From positions 83,353 to 147,352 of the forward strand of contig NZ_JADBGR010000068.1 in NCBI RefSeq assembly GCF_014892515.1: 64,000 nt of DNA, in the 5' to 3' direction. Below, piece by piece: positions 1 through 9,600 of the stretch. The notes under the pieces were generated by a model. The model did no database searches, was not told where the DNA came from, and saw only the letters and a list, made by a program, of their open reading frames with translations. The DNA comes from Myceligenerans pegani. GTDB taxonomy: Bacteria > Actinomycetota > Actinomycetes > Actinomycetales > Cellulomonadaceae. Every line of letters begins with the position of its first letter. The first letter of the stretch is position 1. Position numbers and translations under genes: made by a program.

Positions 1-36
1 CTGTGTGGCGTGGTCGCCGGCCCGCGTGCCGACTGT

Positions 37-191
37 GAACCGGTTCGACTCCACCGCGATCCTCCCGCTCTGGACGACCAGGCACCGCGACGCCATACCG
101 CTGCATTTCCAACGGAAATCCGCCAGGCCCTCTTGCGAGCACCGCCGAACCTGTGGTTAGGTTCGAACCGGTTCACAACCCGAACCGGTTC
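37..191. promoter_or_regulatory. Three copies of the palindromic operator GAACCGGTTC
   Basis: The perfect 10-bp palindrome GAACCGGTTC occurs at 37-46, 165-174 and 182-191. The last two are 17 bp apart centre to centre and sit just upstream of the LacI-type regulator start at 213. The first is 128 bp further left. Even-length palindromes centred on CG are the usual binding sites of LacI-family repressors, so autoregulation is likely (inference). The left copy may serve a divergent gene outside the window. A separate palindrome, ATTTCC-aac-GGAAAT, lies at 105-119. I see no gene in 1-212. Confidence 0.7.
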
Positions 192-212
192 ACACGGACG
201 CAAGGAGGCGCA

Positions 213-1244
213 GTGGTCACCATCGGCGATGTGGCACGGGTCGCGGGGGTCTCCCGCAGCACGGTGTCGTACGCGCTGTCCGGCAAGCGCGCCATCTCCG
301 ACCAGGCGCGCCGGCGCGTGGAGGACGCTGTCCGCGAGCTCGGCTACACGCCGAACGCGGGCGCCCGGGCGCTGGCGACGTCGCAGACCATGGTGATCGG
401 CCTGCTCGCCCGCTTCCTCGAGGACGAGTTCGCGCCCGCGATGCTGCAGTACATGCTGGGCGTCTCGAACACGGCCCGGGAGCTGGGCTACGACATCCTC
501 CTGTCGACCGAGGAGGACGGCGCGCGCGCTCTGCGACGCATGAGCGACTCCCGGATGGTCGACGGCGTCGTCCTGCTCAACGTCGCCCACGAGGACGACC
601 GCCTCCCCGTGCTGCGGGCCGCGCCTCAGCCGGGCGCGCTGGTCGGCCTGCCGGGCGACTGCACCGGGGTCGACGTCTTCGACCTCGACTTCGAGGAGGC
701 CGGCCGGCTCATGGTCGACCACCTGTTCCGGCTCGGGCACCGGGAGCTGATCCTCGTGTCCCAGCCGGAGCACGTCGTCGAACGTGGCGGCGCCTACGTG
801 TGGCGCCTGCAGAACGCCGCGCAGGAGGCGGCGCGGGCGCGCGGCGTCACCCTGCACGCGACGTTCGGCTCGTCCCGGCAGCCCGAGATCGGCCGCGACC
901 TGGCCGCGGTCCTCGACGCGCACCCGGGTGCCACCGGGCTGATCCTCAACAACGAGGCCGCCGCGGCCGCGCTGCCCAGCCTGCTGCACGAGCGCGGGCT
1001 GTCCGCTCCGCGCGACCTGTCGGTGCTCGGGCGGTACTCGGAGGAGTTCGCCAGCACGTTCTCCCTGCACTACTCGGCCGTCGAGAGCGCGCCGGACCGG
1101 CTCGGCCGCATGGCCGTGCGCCAGCTCGTGCGCCGCATCGAGGGCGAGATCGCCCCCGACGACCCGTACGTCGTCCGCTTCGTCTCACCCGAGCTCGTCG
1201 ACCGGGGCAGCACCGGCGCGCCGCCGGCGCGGGCACCCGGCTGA
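213..1244 (+). CDS. LacI-family transcriptional regulator
   Basis: This is a sugar-responsive repressor with an N-terminal helix-turn-helix (TIGDVARVAGVSRSTVSYAL) and the hinge region ending in GYTPNAGARAL, followed by a periplasmic-binding-protein-like effector domain (VIGLLARF, DGVVLLNV, GHRELILVS, TGLILNNEA). The length of 343 residues is normal for the family. I chose the GTG at 213 because AAGGAGG lies at 202-208 and the HTH starts at once; an in-frame start at 153 would add 20 unrelated residues and would cover the operators. Its place before a sugar ABC operon suggests that it controls that operon, itself, or both. The inducer cannot be read from sequence; an arabinose-containing sugar is a guess from the neighbours. 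Confidence 0.9.
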   Translation: MVTIGDVARVAGVSRSTVSYALSGKRAISDQARRRVEDAVRELGYTPNAGARALATSQTMVIGLLARFLEDEFAPAMLQYMLGVSNTARELGYDILLSTEEDGARALRRMSDSRMVDGVVLLNVAHEDDRLPVLRAAPQPGALVGLPGDCTGVDVFDLDFEEAGRLMVDHLFRLGHRELILVSQPEHVVERGGAYVWRLQNAAQEAARARGVTLHATFGSSRQPEIGRDLAAVLDAHPGATGLILNNEAAAAALPSLLHERGLSAPRDLSVLGRYSEEFASTFSLHYSAVESAPDRLGRMAVRQLVRRIEGEIAPDDPYVVRFVSPELVDRGSTGAPPARAPG

Positions 1245-1292
1245 CCCGGAGAGCTTTCCCCGTGAGCACGTCGAGAAGCTCGTGCCCGATTC

Positions 1293-1308
1293 GTGTTAAC
1301 GCTCACAC
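1293..1308. promoter_or_regulatory. LacI-type operator before the sugar ABC operon
   Basis: GTGTTAACGCTCACAC is an imperfect palindrome: GTGT-A-C on the left mirrors G-T-ACAC on the right around a central CG. It lies 61 bp upstream of the sugar-binding protein start. Its sequence differs from the three GAACCGGTTC sites upstream of the regulator gene, so two regulators may act here, or one regulator with loose specificity. This is inferred from position and symmetry only. Confidence 0.55.
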
Positions 1309-1368
1309 CTACTGCGCACCTGCACAACCCGGACCGCCCCACCGGTCCATGTTCAAGGAGGAACACCC

Positions 1369-2631
1369 ATGTACCACCCGAAGCGCGGCATCGCCCGCCC
1401 GCTCACGGCCGGCCTCGCCACCCTCGCCGTCGCCGGCGGCCTCGCGGCCTGCTCGGCCGGCGGCGACACCTCCGGCGGTGACGCCGCCGGCGACACCTAC
1501 ACCTGGTGGGACCCCTACCCGCAGCACGAGGAGGGCTCCGACTGGGCCGGGCGCGTCCAGGCCTGCGGCGAGGAGGCCGGGGTCACGATCGAGCGCACCG
1601 CCTACGACACGACCGCCCTCACGAACCAGGCCCTGCTCGCGGCCCAGGAGGGCACCTCGCCCGACGTGATCCTGCTGGACAACCCCGCCGTCTCCACCCT
1701 GGCGGACACCGGCATGCTCACGACCGTCTCCGAGCTCGGCCTCGACACGTCCGCCATCGACGAGAACCTGCTGGCCGCGGGCGTCGTCGACGGCGAGGCG
1801 TACGGCATCCCGATCGGCGCCAACACGCTGTCGCTCTACTACAACGCCGAGATCCTCGACGACGCCGGCGTCGACCCGGCCTCGATCACGGACTGGGAGT
1901 CCCTCACCGCCGCGCTCGGCGAGGTGACCGACGCCGGGCACAAGGGCATCACCTTCGCCGGCATCGGCACCGAGGAGGGCTCCTTCCAGTTCCTGCCCTG
2001 GTTCTGGGGCGCGGGCGCCGACCTGCGCGACCTCGACTCCCCCGAGGCGGTCGAGGCGCTCGAGCTCTGGAAGGGCTGGCTCGACGACGGCTACGCGCCC
2101 GACTCGGTCATCAACAACTCGCAGAACACCGTGTGGGAGGAGTTCCTCACCGGCGACTTCGCGTTCGCGGAGAACGGCACGTGGCAGGTGAACAGCGCCG
2201 CCGAGGCGGACTTCGAGACCGGGCTCGTCCAGCTCCCCGCCCGCGACGGCGGCGTCGCGCCCGCCCCGACCGGCGGCGAGTTCATCATCGCCCCGGTCCA
2301 GGACGACGCCGACCGCTACGAGGTGACGCGCCAGATCGTCGAGTGCATGACCACGCCGGAGGGCCTGGTCGAGACCGCGAACACGTTCGCGTACTACATC
2401 CCGCCGACCGCCGAGGGTCAGGAGGCCCTGCTGGAGGAGAACCCGGACCTCGAGCCGTGGGTCGAGGCGGTGCGCAACGCGAAGGGCCGTACCAGCGACG
2501 ACCTGGGCACCGACTACCCGAAGATCAGCGAGGCCCTCTGGACCGCCGTCCAGAACGCCCTGTCCGGCGTCGAGACGCCCGCCGACGCGCTCGCCAAGGC
2601 CCAGGCGGACGCCGAGGCCGCGACGAGCTGA
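1369..2631 (+). CDS. Sugar ABC transporter substrate-binding lipoprotein
   Basis: This 420-residue extracellular solute-binding protein is of the family-1 (MalE-like) type. A positively charged N-terminus and hydrophobic stretch lead to the lipobox LAAC with the lipidated cysteine at residue 28. The mature part starts with YTWWDPYP, and typical binding-protein segments follow (PDVILLDNPA, AYGIPIGANTLSLYYNAEI, FAFAENGTWQV, YYIPPTAEG). The start has an excellent ribosome site, AAGGAGG at 1355-1361. It captures a sugar or oligosaccharide outside the membrane for the two permeases that follow. The substrate is unknown; the GH127 and secreted glycosidase downstream point to arabinose-containing oligosaccharides (inference). 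Confidence 0.9.
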   Translation: MYHPKRGIARPLTAGLATLAVAGGLAACSAGGDTSGGDAAGDTYTWWDPYPQHEEGSDWAGRVQACGEEAGVTIERTAYDTTALTNQALLAAQEGTSPDVILLDNPAVSTLADTGMLTTVSELGLDTSAIDENLLAAGVVDGEAYGIPIGANTLSLYYNAEILDDAGVDPASITDWESLTAALGEVTDAGHKGITFAGIGTEEGSFQFLPWFWGAGADLRDLDSPEAVEALELWKGWLDDGYAPDSVINNSQNTVWEEFLTGDFAFAENGTWQVNSAAEADFETGLVQLPARDGGVAPAPTGGEFIIAPVQDDADRYEVTRQIVECMTTPEGLVETANTFAYYIPPTAEGQEALLEENPDLEPWVEAVRNAKGRTSDDLGTDYPKISEALWTAVQNALSGVETPADALAKAQADAEAATS

Positions 2632-2643
2632 GCGCACCGGCCC

Positions 2644-2684
2644 GCCGGACGCACGGATCCGCATCAGCGATCCGTGCGTCCGGC
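2644..2684. terminator. Intercistronic hairpin after the binding-protein gene
   Basis: A perfect 16-bp stem (2644-2659 pairing with 2669-2684) with a 9-nt loop sits in the 94-bp gap between the binding-protein gene and the first permease gene. There is no T tract, and the downstream genes are clearly part of the same unit. It therefore probably acts as a partial terminator or an mRNA 3'-end protector, which would keep binding protein more abundant than permeases. That arrangement is well known for maltose-type operons; its use here is inferred. Confidence 0.7.
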
Positions 2685-2725
2685 CCGCCGACGAGCCGAC
2701 CGAACGCAACCGAGCGAGGAATCCC

Positions 2726-3685
2726 GTGATGACCACCACCGAGGCCCCGGCCCCGGCCGCGGCGGACGCACCCCCGGGCCGGCGGACGCGGCGCCGACGC
2801 GGACCGACTGCCCCTCAGTGGGCCGCCGTCGGTTTCGCCGCACCGCTGCTCGTGTACCTGACGCTCTTCTACGCCTACCCGCTGTGGCGGAACGTCGACC
2901 TGAGCGTGCACGACTACACGATCCGCGCGTTCGTGCAGGGCGACGCCGAGTTCGTCGGGTTCGACAAGTACGTCGAGGTGTTCACCTCGTCGACGTTCCC
3001 GACGGCCCTGTGGAACACCGCCGTCTTCACGTTCGCCTCGATCCTGTTCCAGTACGCGATCGGGCTGGCGCTCGCGGTGTTCTTCCGGTCGGGGTTCCGG
3101 CTGTCGCCGCTCCTGCGGGCGATGTTCCTGGTGCCGTGGCTGCTGCCGCTCATCGTCTCGGCGTCCACCTGGGCGTGGATGCTCAGCAGCGAGAACGGCA
3201 TCGTCAACTCCGTGCTCGGCGCGTTCGGCGTGCCGCAGATCAACTGGCTGACGTCGCCCGGCACGGCCCTGCTCGCGGTCACCATCGCGAACATCTGGCT
3301 CGGCATCCCGTTCAACCTGGTCATCCTGCACTCGGGTCTGCAGAGCATCCCGGGTGAGGTCTACGAGGCGGCGTCGCTCGACGGCGCGGGCCCGTGGCGG
3401 CAGTTCTGGAGCGTCACGTTCCCCCTGCTGCGCCCGGTCTCGGCGATCACGCTGCTGCTCGGGCTGATCTACACGCTCAAGGTCGTGGACGTCATCTGGG
3501 TGATGACCACGGGCGGGCCGGGCGACTCCTCGACCACGCTCGCCATCTGGTCCTACCGCGAGGCGTTCGGCACCGGGCAGCCGGACTTCTCCCCCGCGGC
3601 GGCCGTCGGCAACGTGCTGATCGTCATCGCCCTCGTGTTCGGGTTCCTGCATCTCCAGCTCCAGCGCCGTCAGGAGGAGTCATGA
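2726..3685 (+). CDS. Sugar ABC transporter permease, MalF/UgpA type
   Basis: This is a 319-residue inner-membrane permease with about six membrane segments after a basic, Pro/Ala-rich N-terminus of about 30 residues. The EAA loop that docks the ATPase is visible as EVYEAASLDGAGPWRQFWSV, followed by TFPLLRPVSA. It pairs with the second permease at 3682 to form the channel. Two adjacent starts are possible, GTG 2726 and ATG 2729, both served by GAGGA at 2716-2720. The stop overlaps the next start as ATGA, so the two permeases are translationally coupled. No ATPase gene is present in the operon. Confidence 0.9.
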   Translation: MMTTTEAPAPAAADAPPGRRTRRRRGPTAPQWAAVGFAAPLLVYLTLFYAYPLWRNVDLSVHDYTIRAFVQGDAEFVGFDKYVEVFTSSTFPTALWNTAVFTFASILFQYAIGLALAVFFRSGFRLSPLLRAMFLVPWLLPLIVSASTWAWMLSSENGIVNSVLGAFGVPQINWLTSPGTALLAVTIANIWLGIPFNLVILHSGLQSIPGEVYEAASLDGAGPWRQFWSVTFPLLRPVSAITLLLGLIYTLKVVDVIWVMTTGGPGDSSTTLAIWSYREAFGTGQPDFSPAAAVGNVLIVIALVFGFLHLQLQRRQEES

Positions 3686-4509
3686 GCCGTCGATCGTCGC
3701 GCAACCCCTGGTGGAAGACCGCGCTGGGCGTGTTCTTCACGGCCGTCATGCTCTTCCCCGTCTACTGGATGTTCAACGTCTCCCTGACGCGCACCGCGGA
3801 CCTGCGGGCCGACCCGCCGCACTGGTTCCCCTGGGCGCCCACCACGGAGGGCTACGAGGCGGTGCTCGCCCAGCAGCTCCCCGCGCTCGGGACGAGCCTG
3901 CTGGTGGGCCTCGGCTGCGTGGTGCTGACCGTCGCGATCGCCGCACCGGCCGGGTACGCCGTCGCGCAGCTGCGGCTGCCCGGGCGCGGCACGCTCAACT
4001 TCCTGCTCCTGGTGGCCCAGATGATCCCCGCCGTGGTGATGGCGATGGGCTTCTACGCGGTGTACGTGCGGCTCGGGCTGCTCAACACCGTGGGCGGGCT
4101 GATCGTGGCCGACTCGACGATCGCCGTCCCGTTCGGCGTGCTCCTGTACACGGCGTTCATGGCGGGCATCCCGCGCGAGCTGCTGCAGGCCGCGCGGGTC
4201 GACGGCGCGAACACCTGGCGCACGTTCGTCTCGGTGGTGCTGCCGCTGAGCCGCAACGCGACCCTCACGGTCTCGCTGTTCGCGTTCCTGTGGGCGTGGT
4301 CGGACTTCATCTTCGCCTCCACGCTCGACCGCAACGGCGACCTCGTCCCGATCACGCTCGGGATCTACCAGTACATCGGCAACAACACGACGCAGTGGAA
4401 CGCGATCATGGCGACCGCCGTCGTCGCGTCCGTGCCGGCGGCGGTCCTGCTCGTCGTCGCGCAGCGCTTCGTGACGGCGGGCGTGACCGCCGGCGCCGTC
4501 AAGGACTGA
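3682..4509 (+). CDS. Sugar ABC transporter permease, MalG/UgpE type
   Basis: This 275-residue integral membrane protein is the second half of the sugar channel. It has a first membrane helix at about residues 12-32, further helices in the body, and the EAA motif ELLQAARVDGANTWRTFVSV followed by VLPLSRNATL. The ATG at 3682 overlaps the stop of the first permease by four bases and has a Shine-Dalgarno (AGGAGG) just upstream. The first 96 codons of the longer open frame are shadow sequence. The operon continues 10 bp later with a glycosidase, so the imported sugar is probably hydrolysed directly in the cytoplasm. Confidence 0.9.
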   Translation: MSRRSSRNPWWKTALGVFFTAVMLFPVYWMFNVSLTRTADLRADPPHWFPWAPTTEGYEAVLAQQLPALGTSLLVGLGCVVLTVAIAAPAGYAVAQLRLPGRGTLNFLLLVAQMIPAVVMAMGFYAVYVRLGLLNTVGGLIVADSTIAVPFGVLLYTAFMAGIPRELLQAARVDGANTWRTFVSVVLPLSRNATLTVSLFAFLWAWSDFIFASTLDRNGDLVPITLGIYQYIGNNTTQWNAIMATAVVASVPAAVLLVVAQRFVTAGVTAGAVKD

Positions 4510-4519
4510 AAGGGCCAAC

Positions 4520-6580
4520 GTGACCCATACCCAGGCGGCCTCCGCCGCACCCGCTCCCTCACCCGGGACCTCGCGCGACGGCGCCGCATCCGCGGGCGCC
4601 GTGGCCGACGACACCGGACGCCTCGCCCGCCCCGTCGCCCCGGCGACGTCCCGGCGCGGCGCGGGCCTCGGCGAGGTGCGGGTCGACGGCGGGTTCTGGA
4701 CCAGCCTCCTGGAGGTCAACGCCGGCGCCACCCTGCGGCACTGCCGGGACTGGATGGAGCGGCTGGGCTGGATCGCGAACTTCGACCGCGTCGCCGCCGG
4801 GACCACCGCCGACGGCGAGCGTCCCGGCTGGCAGTTCTCCGACTCGGAGGTCTACAAGCTGCTGGAGGCCCTGGCCTGGGAGCACGGCCGCACGGGCGAC
4901 GTCGGCGCGGACGCGGCGTTCGAGGAGCTCGCCGCCCGCGTCGTCGCCGCCCAGGACGACGACGGCTACCTCAACACCTGTTACGGCCACGCCGGGCAGC
5001 CTGGCCGGTACACCGACCTGTCCAGCGGCCACGAGCTGTACTGCACCGGCCACCTGCTCCAGGCCGCGGTGGCCCGGATCCGCACGACGACCGGCCCGTC
5101 CGCGACCGCCGACCCCCTCGTGACCGCGGCGATCCGCGCCGCCGACCACGTCTGCCGCGAGTTCGGCCCCGGCGCCCGCGAACAGATCTGCGGCCATCCC
5201 GAGATCGAGGTGGGCCTCGCCGAGCTCGGGCGCGCGCTCGGCGAGCCGCGGTACACCGCGCAGGCGACGCTCTTCGTGGAGCGCCGCGGTCACGGCACGC
5301 TCGCGCCGATCGCGCTGCTCGGCCCGCAGTACTTCCAGGACGACGTCCCGGTCCGCGACGCCGACGCCTGGCGCGGGCACGCCGTGCGCGCGCTCTACCT
5401 GGCGGCCGCCGCCGTCGACGTCGCGGTCGACACCGGCGACGACGAGCTGCTGGCCGCCGTCGAGCGCCAGTGGACCCGCTCCGTGGAGCGCCGCACCCAT
5501 CTCACCGGCGGCATGGGCTCGCGCCACCAGGACGAGGGGTTCGGCGACGACTGGGAGCTGCCCGCCGACCGCGCCTACTGCGAGACCTGCGCCGGCATCG
5601 CGTCCGTCATGGTCTCCTGGCGCCTCCTCCTGGCCACCGACGACGTCCGCTACGCCGACCTCGTCGAGCGCACCCTCTACAACGTCGTCGCCACCTCCCC
5701 GCGCTCGGACGGCCGCGCCTTCTTCTACGCCAACCCGCTCCAGCAGCGCACGCCCGGCGGCGACCTCCTGCCCGACGAGGTCAACCCCCGCGCCGAGGGC
5801 GGCGTCCGCGCCCCCTGGTTCGACGTGTCCTGCTGCCCCACCAACGTCGCGCGCACACTCGCCTCGTGGCCCGCCTACACGGCGACGATCGACGGCGACG
5901 TCGTCACCCTCGCCCAGTACGCCCCCGGCGACCTCCGGATCGCCCTGGACGACGGCGGCGCCCTCGGCCTGCGGGTCACCACGCGCTACCCGCACCACGG
6001 CTACGTGCGCGCGGAGATCACCGAGGCCCCGGACCGGCCGGTCACGCTCCGCCTCCGCGTCCCGTCCTGGGCCGACGGCGCCACCGTCACCGCCCCGCGC
6101 GCCGCGGGCGCCGGCCACGGCGACCCGCACACCGTCCACCCCGGGTGGACCGAGGTGCGCCGCACGTTCACGCCGGGCGACGTCGTCGCCCTCGACCTGC
6201 CCACCGCGCCCCGGCTCACCTGGCCCGACCCGCGCGTGGACGCCCTGCGCGGCACCGTCGCCGTCGAGCGCGGCCCGCTCGTGCTCTGCGTCGAGTCGCA
6301 CGACCTCCCGCCCGGCGCGGACCTCGCCGACCTGCGGCTGGACCCGTCGGTCCCGCCCGTGCCGCACGACGACGGCGCCCGGGTGCGCGCGCGTCTCGTA
6401 CCGCCCCCGGCCACCCCCGCGGGCAGGCCACCCTTCACGAGCGCGCCGCCGGCCCCGCCGTCGGACACGACCGACGGTGGCACGACCGACAACGGCACGG
6501 CCGACGTCGTCCTCATCCCCTACCACCGCTGGGCCGAACGCGGGCCCGCGGCCATGCGGGTCTTCCTGCCGATCCGCTGA
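4520..6580 (+). CDS. GH127 family glycoside hydrolase (beta-L-arabinofuranosidase type)
   Basis: This 686-residue enzyme has no signal peptide, so it acts in the cytoplasm on imported sugar. Family GH127 enzymes use a zinc-bound cysteine nucleophile. The matching residues are visible: E355 and C357 in YCETCAG, and C438-C439 in SCCPTN. Other family segments are YLNTCYG, HELYCTGHLLQAA and THLTGGMGSRHQDEGFGDDW. The known activity is release of beta-L-arabinofuranose from arabinosides such as hydroxyproline-linked oligosaccharides; related families have other specificities. The start is GTG with AAAGGG at 4509-4514. An Ala/Pro-rich leader of about 45 residues precedes the catalytic domain and is unusual. 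Confidence 0.85.
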   Translation: MTHTQAASAAPAPSPGTSRDGAASAGAVADDTGRLARPVAPATSRRGAGLGEVRVDGGFWTSLLEVNAGATLRHCRDWMERLGWIANFDRVAAGTTADGERPGWQFSDSEVYKLLEALAWEHGRTGDVGADAAFEELAARVVAAQDDDGYLNTCYGHAGQPGRYTDLSSGHELYCTGHLLQAAVARIRTTTGPSATADPLVTAAIRAADHVCREFGPGAREQICGHPEIEVGLAELGRALGEPRYTAQATLFVERRGHGTLAPIALLGPQYFQDDVPVRDADAWRGHAVRALYLAAAAVDVAVDTGDDELLAAVERQWTRSVERRTHLTGGMGSRHQDEGFGDDWELPADRAYCETCAGIASVMVSWRLLLATDDVRYADLVERTLYNVVATSPRSDGRAFFYANPLQQRTPGGDLLPDEVNPRAEGGVRAPWFDVSCCPTNVARTLASWPAYTATIDGDVVTLAQYAPGDLRIALDDGGALGLRVTTRYPHHGYVRAEITEAPDRPVTLRLRVPSWADGATVTAPRAAGAGHGDPHTVHPGWTEVRRTFTPGDVVALDLPTAPRLTWPDPRVDALRGTVAVERGPLVLCVESHDLPPGADLADLRLDPSVPPVPHDDGARVRARLVPPPATPAGRPPFTSAPPAPPSDTTDGGTTDNGTADVVLIPYHRWAERGPAAMRVFLPIR

Positions 6581-6614
6581 ACGAACCACGCACCACGAGA
6601 AAAAGGGCTCGACG

Positions 6615-9600
6615 ATGAGAACCATCTCGCACCGCTCCCCGCGGCGCACAGCCGCCGCACTCGCGGCGGCGCTGGCGCTCGCGGCGGGACTGACGGCCGG
6701 CGCCACCGCGGCGTCGGCGGACGACACGGAGGAGACAGTGCCCCACCTGCACTACACGATGGAGGGCGTCGGCGACGGGATCGTCCCCGACGTCTCCGGC
6801 AACGGCCTGGACGGCACGCTCGCGGGCGAGGCGTCCGTGATCGGCACCGACGACGGCGGCGCCGCCCTCGACCTGGCCGGCGGCCCCGGCGGCGGCCACG
6901 TGTCGATCCCGCGCGGCGCGCTGGAGGGCGCGACGGACCTGACGGTGTCGGCGCGGGTGCGCTGGGACGGCCAGGGCGGCGCGTGGCAGCGGGTCTTCGA
7001 CCTCGGCTCGTCGACGGAGCGCTACGTGTTCAGCACGCCGTCGAACGGCGGGGGCGACCTGCGCACCGCCGTGACCACCCGCGGCGGAGGCGGTGAGGCC
7101 CAGGTCACCGGGTACGGACCGCTGCGGGCCGGTGAGTGGGCCACGCTCACCACCACGCTCGACACCGCGGCCGGCCGCCTCACGACCTACCTGAACGGCG
7201 TAGCGGTGGCGTCGGCGCCGACGGCGGTCACGGCGGGCGAGCTGCTCGACGCGGGTGCCGAGCGAGCCGGCTGGATCGGGAGGTCGTTCTACCCGGACCC
7301 GCTGCTCGACGGCGCGATCACCGACTTCCGGATCTACCGGAGCGCGCTGAGCGCCGACGAGGTCGCGGCGCTCGTGGGCGAGGTGCCCACCGCCGTCGGC
7401 CCCGTGGACGACACGTACGAGCTGCGGACCCTCGTGGGCGCCGCGCCCGACCTGCCCCAGGCGGTGCGCGCCGCGTTCTCCGACGGGTACGACCGGGACG
7501 TGCCGGTCGCGTGGGACGAGATCGACCCGGAGCGGTACGCGAAGCCCGGCACCTACACGGTGCAGGGCCGGGCGGCGGGGGCGACCGTCACGGCGGAGGT
7601 CACCGTCACGCGCGGCGAGCTGCGCGTGGACCTCGGCAGCGACACCGGCGCGTTCCACGGGGGCGCCTCGGGGACGCTGTACGGGCTGTACGGGCCGGGG
7701 GTGCCGTCGGACAACCTCATCGAGGGCATGAACCTGCGCACGGTGTCGACCAAGGCGCAGGACGGGCCGCAGCACCCGGGCGCCGACGCGCTGGAGGTGG
7801 TGCGGCCGCTGGCGGACGCGACCGACGGCGACGTCTACATCTACATGACGGACATCCACCGCGGCTTCCCGTACCAGTGGCCGGGTGAGACGCCGCAGGA
7901 GAAGATCGACACCTTCATCGGCAAGATGGCCGTCCAGGTGGACCAGGTGCTCAGCCTGCCGGAGGAGTACCAGGACAACGTCGTGTTCGTGCCGTTCAAC
8001 GAGCCCGAGGGCAACATGTTCGGCACCGGCGAGTGGTCGTACGACCGCACGAGCTGGCTGAACGACCCGACGGACTACTTCGCGGCCTGGGACCGGGCGT
8101 ACCGGACGATCACGGAGCGGATGCCGGACGCGCGCATCGCCGGGCCGAACACGAGCATCCTGTACCCGCAGGTCAAGGGCTTCCTGGAGCACGCCGTCGA
8201 GGCGGGGACCGTGCCGCAGGTCATCACGTGGCACGAGCTGTCGCACCCGCAGAAGATCCGCGACTCCGTGGCGGAGTACCGCTCCTGGGAGCGGGAGGTG
8301 TTCGCCGGCACCGCGTACGAGGGCACCGAGCTGCCGATCAACATCAACGAGTACGCGTTCAACTACCACACCTCGGTGCCCGGCCAGATGATCCAGTGGG
8401 TGTCGGCGATCGAGGACGCCAAGGTCGACGCGGACATCGCCTACTGGAACATCGACGGCAACCTGTCGGACTCCGCCGTCGAGGCGAACCGCGGCAACGG
8501 GCAGTGGTGGCTGCTCAACGCGTACGGGCAGATGACCGGCCACACCGTCGAGGTGACGCCGCCGTTCCCGGGCGAGAACTACACGCTGCAGGGCGTCGCC
8601 ACGCTCGACGAGGAGCGGGCCGTGGCCCGCACGATCCTGGGCGGGGCCGACGGCCGCGCGCCCGTCGACCTGGTGAACGTGCCGCGGGACGTGTTCGGCG
8701 ACGAGGTGCGCGCGTTCGTCCGGGAGATCCCGTGGACCGGGCAGCTCGGCGACTCGGCGCAGCCGCGGCACGTGGCCGAGCTGACGCTGCCCGTGTCGGA
8801 CGACGGCACCGTGTCGGTCGAGTTCGACGGCGAGACGCTGCCCCTGCTGCGGGAGTCCTCGGCGTACGAGGTGGTCGTGACGCCCGCGGGCGCGGGCACG
8901 TCGTCGAGCGCGGCACCGACCCTGTGGGAGGGCAGCTACGAGGCCGAGGACGCCGCGCACACCGGCTCCGGGTACAGCAGGAACGGGCCCGAGGGGTCGC
9001 CGTCGGACGTCGGGAAGTTCTACACGTCCGGTGGCTTCGACGTGGGCGGCCTGCGCACCGGGTCCGACGTCGTCCTCGACTTCGAGGTCGACGTACCGGC
9101 CGACGGCACCTACGACCTGTCCGTCTTCGCGAACAGCCTGAACACGTACGACCTCGTGGCCGAGCAGGGACCGACCAACGTGTTCGTGCGGGTCGACGGC
9201 GCCGCCGAGCAGGAGCTGCACCTGCCGCTCGGGTACAAGTGGGTGGTCTGGGACCACGCGGACACGACGGTGGACCTCACCGCCGGCACCCACACGATCT
9301 CGCTGGCCGCGCGCAGCCTCGACGGCTCCCGCACGACCGTGGGTGACGCGATCGTCGACCGGATCACGCTGGCGCTGCCCAACCCGGACGCGGCGACGTC
9401 CGTGTACGAGGCGGAGCTCGCGAACCACGACGGCCGGGCGATCTACGACGCGCGCGCGATCGAGCGCGCGGCGGACCGGGCCGGGAGGCCGGGGCGGCAC
9501 GGGTCCGGCGGCGCCGGATCGGTGTCCGGGTCCGGAGCGGTCGAACTCGGCGCGGGTGAGACGGCGACGTTCTGGGTGTACAGCGCGGTCGACGGCGAGG

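Noticed and set aside
4559-6727. 722-codon minus-strand frame opposite GH127
   Set aside because: No motif and biased composition; the opposite strand has zinc-site cysteines and family motifs.
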